A stretch of 11,688 nt of DNA from Asterionellopsis glacialis (Eukaryota; Bacillariophyta; Plagiogrammaphyceae; Rhaphoneidales; Asterionellopsidaceae): NCBI GenBank assembly GCA_014885115.2, contig WKLE02003005.1, positions 1 to 11,688 of the forward strand, read 5' to 3'. Of this stretch, positions 7,948 to 11,688 are shown piece after piece. How positions within the stretch are numbered: the stretch's first letter is position 1; the number at the start of each line of letters is the position of its first letter. The notes beneath the pieces are model-generated. The model had not been told where the DNA came from, made no database searches, and worked only from the letters and a program-made list of their open reading frames with translations. The position numbers and the translations under genes were made by a program.

Positions 7948-8317
7948 TATTTATGGTACAGAGAATGTGGGCATACAACATGATATTTTAGACATTTACT
8001 TATCTATTGGAAAAAGAATTGAAGAGGGCAGATATCAAGGAGGAAGGGGATTCATGGCAAGAAATGGAATGTGGTGACTACTGATGTAGGTCATGCCAAT
8101 AATTAAATAATAGCCAATACATTTTAATGTGCACTGGTGTAGGCTATCACTTTGTCTGGTTCTCTTGTGCCTGATGCCAAACACAGACCAGACCAGTCCA
8201 CCAGTTGTTGCACAAACAAGCAGCAGCAACTGGTATGAGCTGCCTGGTAGGATGCTATGTAAAAGTTTGAGAAGAAATGGTTCCCAAATGAATCATACAG
8301 CAAGAAAAGCCAGCTAA

Positions 8318-9754
8318 ACAACACAGAGGAGTTCTTTTTTAAGAAACTGTCACTAGAGTTAATATGATTGTTTGAAAATAATATCTTCAAAGAAGTAGTG
8401 AGCATTATTTTACTGTATTCATTAAATAATTTAGATATAATCTTGTACTTTAGTAGCAATACTAGATTGCCCCCTTTTTGACATTCTTCCTCTAGCTCTG
8501 ATGATCATTGTCTCTAGCTTGTGCAGCAGAAAGAGAGAGTTCTTCATTGATTCTTTTCAAATATGAAAAGGAAGGAGACAAGTTGTTAATAGTAGTAAAC
8601 AAATCATAGTAGGCTGTTAGTTAATGTAAGTTGCTGAGGTAAGGTATCATCTAGAGTACTAATAGAAATAAGAAGATAAAAGAAGTGCTGCTTGAGTGCT
8701 GGCTTGGTTTTTCATTTAGGAATGTTTGAAAATATAATTATAGTGAAGAAGTAGAAAAAGGCAAGAATGATCTGTTGTTCTTCTAAAATAATAATTAAAA
8801 TATGAAAAAACTGTTGCACCTAGATTTTTATAAGAAGAGTAACATGCCTTTTCAACACTTGCAATATTGTAACACATATGATATATGTTAAGCCCTGCAC
8901 ATCCACCCTAAGGACAAAAATTCCTTAAAAAGTAAGAAAACATGTGCTTTTCAAGAATATAGTATGTACTACTTTATAAAAAAAAGAGGATGATAAAAAG
9001 AGACACTACTAGTATAGTAGTAATACAATCAACTTTGAAGTTGGTTCTGATCATGTGGAGTAATATATATAACTTCGCCAAGTTGTGACAAATTAACCTT
9101 TATATCTAAATCATGTTATCATGATTACCATCCATAGTCAAGATCAAAAATTATTATCTTGATTAATTCTTTTCTTCCAACAATAGTAGCTAGGCAGCAA
9201 GAAGAAGTAGCCACCTACCCTGGGTTTAGAATTAAAGAAAGGAGGTACATGACCTTTTCAGTAATTTTTATGTTGGGCAGATATAAGGTCGAGCTATGAT
9301 CAATTGTCTTTTGCTATGTACTAAAACAGTTTGCCATGGTTGGTATCTAGTATAGTCAACAATAGGTATGAATTGTTAAAACTATTTAAATAGCATTCCT
9401 CATATACACAACACGTATAGGTTTTTAAGGCAGCAAAAAGAAGTGTAAGAATAGCAGTGAGGCAAAATGATAAAGGCTATACAATTAACTCTATTGTATG
9501 ACCAAAAATCATTGACACAAAGGAAAATTTTAAAAATACTACAGAAATTTTTTGTTTTTAAGTTTTGTTTTACTAAATAGTGTTGTTTGTGACATAGTGA
9601 CATAGGAGGTGTCAAGAGTACGTCAAGCTTAAAATTAGTGTCATGTGCAGGTAATTTCAAGCATGGCAAAATAGGGCTGGACAACTTGCTATTGTTTCTC
9701 TGGTGTTTCTTCTTCCCCAGCTAAGTAGTACTAGTTTTCATCATTTTTCAAATA
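8318..9754. other. CpG-depleted stretch without recognisable gene
   Basis: I see no supportable gene here. Open stretches exist (for example minus strand 8124-8459 and 9400-9684) but their peptides are AT-driven and match nothing I recognise. Small inverted repeats are present: ACTACTA/TAGTAGT at 9005-9021, CAACTT/AAGTTG at 9030-9043, and AATCATG/CATGATT at 9109-9126. The first CpG after 7506 is at 9076. Confidence 0.45.
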
Positions 9755-10057
9755 TTACTTTTTCACCTTCTCCTCCTTGATAGCAACCTGAATATGCAGA
9801 GCCTTCAATAAAATACCCAGTACCAATGATACAAGGATCATTAACAATTCAAGTAGTACAAAGTAATTCTTAAAACTAGATTGTAGGATATTAAGATAGA
9901 GCTTACGTGCTGCACTTGTGTTGGTATTAGAGGCATTTGCAAAAGTTGGGCACCAGCATAAGTAGCATATGCAAGTTGTAATAAATTCTTGGTAGTGTGG
10001 TGGTCTTTGAAAATGCCATATAAGTCATATTCAATCTTTTCTGCATCTTGTTCTTCT

Positions 10058-10067
10058 CCCCCCCCCC
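10058..10067 (+). repeat. Ten-C homopolymer
   Basis: A run of ten C on the plus strand (G on the coding-like minus strand), inside the minus-strand relic. Such runs are prone to length change and to sequencing error, so the frame across it is uncertain. Confidence 0.8.
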
Positions 10068-10126
10068 TACTTTTATTTTCCTTCACATCCTGGAAATTCT
10101 GCTGTCTTTGTTTTACTTTCTGTTGT

Positions 10127-10146
10127 TCAATCAATCAATCAATCAA
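10127..10146. repeat. (TCAA)5 microsatellite
   Basis: Five exact TCAA units. On the minus strand it overlaps the in-frame TGA of the relic. A change in unit number would shift or remove that stop, so the microsatellite may have broken the frame. Confidence 0.85.
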
Positions 10147-10200
10147 TTCATTTGCTTGAACTTTTGACTTTTGAGTTGCATATTCACCAATACTTGCATT

Positions 10201-11093
10201 TAAATATCTTTGTCAATTGTCTCATGTTTATGTACCTGCCTCCTTGTTATAGTTTCTCATGGAATTGAAATATTTGGCTGTTTAAATAAAATCCACAACA
10301 CCAGCCCTAGAAAAACAATTCAGAGAACAAATCCAATTCCAAAATCAAAATGGTATAGGTTTTATTCCCCTTTTTGTTATATTCTCTATGCTGATCCATA
10401 TCAGCTCCAGAGGGTAGACTTTACTTCATTGCCAATTGCCAGAATCCTGCCCCTACTATGGAGAACAAGGACAAGATACCAAGGATAGTGCTGACACCCT
10501 CCAGTTAACTCTTTACATGGCATACAACAAAAAGAAAAGAAAGCTGTATCACAATGGTACTAACAATGATTATCCTAACTGTAATCACTTCACAAAAGAC
10601 CACAGATAACAAATCTTGTGAGGAAAGAGAGTATGAGATAAAGTCAGATGATTCTAGGAATTACCAACTTCAATATAGCTACCACTTTAACAGGGTTAGT
10701 CATTTATTATAGGATGTACCATACTCAAATAAGTAAAAGCTAAGCATATTGAGCACATATTATACTAATTCACATTGACTTGTCTTCCTGTGTTTGGCTT
10801 TGTTAGCTTTGTCCCTTGATTGAGTGGTCAGGAGTATCAAGTTAGTTGTGAGAGTGGTACATCAACGTTTAAATAAAAATTAAGCAAAAAACTCATAAAT
10901 TGAAGGTGCAATGAGCTCAAACCTTTTTAATTTTTGATTCTTTAGTATCTTTTGAACTAAAATGGAAAATTTTATTTTACCAGGTAACTACTAACTGCCG
11001 ATAGATCTTAACAATTTTCTTAGGACCTAATAATAGAGGCTTTGTTTATTATACTTGGTATAGGTGAACTAGGAGATACTATTTTTCTACTTG
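10201..11093. other. Hydrophobic coding-like remnants, mainly minus strand
   Basis: Several short minus-strand stretches read as membrane helices in changing frames: 10504-10421 (GVSTILGILSLFSIVGAGFW, then TAA), about 10346-10276 (IVFLGLVLWILFKQ between two TGA codons), and about 10704-10650 (NPVKVVAILKLVIPRII before TGA). A charged stretch (SRDKANKAKHRKTSQCEL) lies at about 10824-10771. The TGA stops would be Arg if derived from CGA by CpG decay. Together they suggest a multi-helix membrane protein that decayed, perhaps continuous with the relic at 9755-10200. No gene model can be drawn, and hydrophobic readings are easily produced by T-rich sequence. Confidence 0.22.
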
Positions 11094-11523
11094 GTACCAG
11101 TACTCTAGTACCTCGTAGGAGTTCTCTGAAATATAGGTATACCTGGTGTTGATACTAAGAGTATTGCTCCCCAGGGTCACAGCCAGATCATAAACACTCC
11201 TCGGGTGATGCACAATTCTGGGTTCTGCTGATGTGCAAACACATTTGTTCATAATAAGAATATAGTCATTAATTTACTTAGCTCATGGTGGTGGTTACTA
11301 GGCACTTCATTAGAGCTAAGATGATCATCAGTGCCCATCTCTCAACAGGATCACTCCCCAGGATCACATCCAGACTGTGAGTGCTCCTCAGTACAATTCT
11401 GGTTTCGGGCACACAAACACATTTGCTTGTAATGTAAAACATTATTTTCATTTTATTTTACTTAGCTCATGGTTGTGAGTTGTGAGGCAGTTCATTACCT
11501 TGAACTAGCACTAGTACTGGTAC
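11094..11523. repeat. 11-bp inverted repeats flanking the tandem duplication
   Basis: GTACCAGTACT at 11094-11104 is the exact reverse complement of AGTACTGGTAC at 11513-11523, enclosing both tandem units in a 430-bp segment. These could be terminal inverted repeats of a small non-autonomous element. No clear target-site duplication is visible. Each arm contains the self-complementary AGTACT and GTAC, which are common here, so chance is possible. Confidence 0.35.
11165..11505. repeat. Imperfect tandem duplication, two units of about 185 bp
   Basis: Copy 1 (about 11165-11320) and copy 2 (about 11352-11505) share blocks in the same order: CTCCCCAGG, then CACTCCTC against TGCTCCTC, ACAATTCTGG, CAAACACATTTG, TTTACTTAGCTCATGG, and GGCACTTCATTA against GGCAGTTCATTA. 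The offset drifts from 187 to 184. Length differences between the copies are 6, 3 and 6 bases. On the plus strand both copies read SPGSxPD...SS...QFW...KHIC in one frame. This may be a duplicated exon or the internal repeats of a mobile element. Confidence 0.75.
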
Positions 11524-11591
11524 AGGTAATTTATTAATATAAAGATGTGTAAGCTAACTGTAGTGTAAAAACGGTTTTGAAATTTTGTTTG

Positions 11592-11609
11592 CATGTCTCT
11601 AGAGACATG
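11592..11609. repeat. Perfect 18-bp palindrome
   Basis: CATGTCTCTAGAGACATG is a perfect palindrome near the right edge, where CpG is becoming more frequent again. A regulator-binding site or element end are possible; neither is supported by anything else in view. Confidence 0.6.
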
Positions 11610-11688
11610 GTTGTTGAAAAACCACCCTACGGTGACGAAACTGTAGACCTGGTACATAGTCTCAAATGGGACAAAAACAGATGATCAA

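Larger units (their letters stand above)
7188..8317 (+). pseudogene. Scattered coding-like relic, possibly a decayed PiggyBac-like transposase
   Basis: Several short plus-strand stretches in different frames have protein-like codon patterns. They are 7188-7397 (contains RERGRGRVLVEI), 7501-7625 (MWCTNLETKYILEMSVLQMK, ended by TGA), 7714-7887 (starts ATG ATG; contains NKGNRRIVTIQSCCDHSTSS), 7937-8077 (YGTENVGIQHDILDIYLSIG, ended by TGA) and about 8129-8317. By eye, three pieces lie in the order of PiggyBac transposase blocks: a 'W...TGYI' block, a 'W-DN-x-VT' block, and a 'YNxxMGGVD...YSIG' block, followed by NNSQYILM at about 8107, where that family has 'VNSYILY'. Many expected residues, including catalytic Asp, are missing or not aligned. 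No single frame spans more than about 70 codons. A long-dead transposon fits the CpG loss, but the family assignment is only a hypothesis. Confidence 0.28.
9755..10200 (-). pseudogene. Broken coding relic: charged segment followed by a membrane helix
   Basis: Read from 10200 downwards, the minus strand encodes protein-like sequence: a Lys/Gln/Glu-rich, coiled-coil-like part (TQKSKVQANELID), an in-frame TGA at 10137-10135 inside a (TCAA)n microsatellite, more Gln/Lys-rich sequence, and KIEYDLYGIFKDHHTTKN. Near the A-run at 9941-9944 the reading shifts to another frame. That frame continues with NTNTSAARKLYLNIL, a strong hydrophobic helix (NYFVLLELLMILVSLVLGI, about 9870-9790) and a charged tail ending KEEKVKK before a TAA at 9757-9755. 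One inserted base would join the two frames. Codon structure is convincingly coding (purine-rich first positions). I do not recognise the family. It may be a membrane-protein gene or mobile-element gene killed by small indels; sequencing error at homopolymers is an alternative. Confidence 0.4.
5352..11688. other. CpG-depleted compartment, probably methylated repeat DNA
   Basis: By hand count this 6337-base block has 15 CpG: at 7275, 7506, 9076, 9290, 9414, 9621, 9906, 10866, 10999, 11114, 11202, 11406, 11572, 11630 and 11636. The 5351 bases before it have about 167. At the apparent GC content of about one third, some 30 per kb would be expected. GpC, TpG and CpA remain common, so this is loss of CpG and not merely low GC. 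The known cause of such a pattern is deamination of 5-methylcytosine in CG sites, and CG methylation of transposons is known in diatoms. The block contains no intact gene that I can support, only broken coding-like stretches, palindromes and simple repeats. CpG begins to return after about 10866, so an element boundary may lie there. Confidence 0.8.

Noticed and set aside
8231..8245. TGGTATGAGCTG as a possible LTR-retrotransposon primer-binding site, with a purine tract at 8037-8050
   Set aside because: It differs from the initiator-Met tRNA complement, no LTR pair was found, and the order of purine tract and binding site does not fit.
10418..10609. Plus-strand stretch with spacing like a Gag CCHC zinc knuckle (C-x2-Y-G-E-Q-G-Q-x4-S)
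   Set aside because: Three of the four zinc ligands are missing, and the opposite strand gives an equally open hydrophobic reading that continues into neighbouring minus-strand remnants. The knuckle is more likely an antisense coincidence.
5352..11688. AT-rich block as a centromere or replication origin
   Set aside because: Low GC alone is not evidence, and no satellite array or other specific signal is present. The CpG loss is better explained by methylation.
1..11688. tRNA, rRNA, CRISPR arrays and bacterial operon signals
   Set aside because: No tRNA B-box-like sequence in a cloverleaf context, no rRNA-like stretch, no regularly spaced repeats, and no Shine-Dalgarno-led gene clusters.

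Overview
The window looks like nuclear DNA of a photosynthetic stramenopile, most likely a diatom. This is an inference. It rests on single-exon genes with eukaryotic-style N-terminal presequences, Gln/Asn/Ser/Thr-rich low-complexity tracts, no Shine-Dalgarno sites or operons, and a secreted Lys/Ser/Pro-rich protein that resembles diatom silaffins. I could run no database search.

The window falls into two compartments. The left part (1 to about 5351) is ordinary gene-bearing DNA. It holds a plus-strand polyglutamine protein of unknown function (851-1468), a minus-strand PLP-homeostasis protein of the YggS/PLPBP family (1637-2698; the only gene recognised with certainty), and a minus-strand secreted silaffin-like protein (3706-4452). 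The three spacers carry short repeats, a stem-loop at 3453-3511 and possible promoter elements. The unknown gene and the PLPBP gene converge. The PLPBP and silaffin-like genes point the same way, about 1 kb apart. Nothing suggests they work in one pathway.

The right part (about 5352-11688) has no intact gene that I can support. Its outstanding property is near-total loss of the CpG dinucleotide: by hand count about 167 CpG in the first 5351 bases against 15 in the remaining 6337. There is none at all from 5352 to 7274, and only seven before 10866. GpC remains common. This is the signature of long-term cytosine methylation and deamination, so the block is probably old, methylated, repeat-type DNA.

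Within the block, short stretches still read like protein but are broken by stops and frame changes. There is a plus-strand relic at 5730-5912, and a scattered plus-strand series at 7188-8317 that may be a decayed PiggyBac-like transposase (weak, by eye). There is also a minus-strand relic at 9755-10200 encoding a charged segment followed by a membrane helix, with more hydrophobic minus-strand reading up to about 10504. The right end holds an imperfect tandem duplication of about 185 bp (11165-11505), flanked by an 11-bp inverted repeat. Several perfect palindromes and simple repeats also lie in this compartment.
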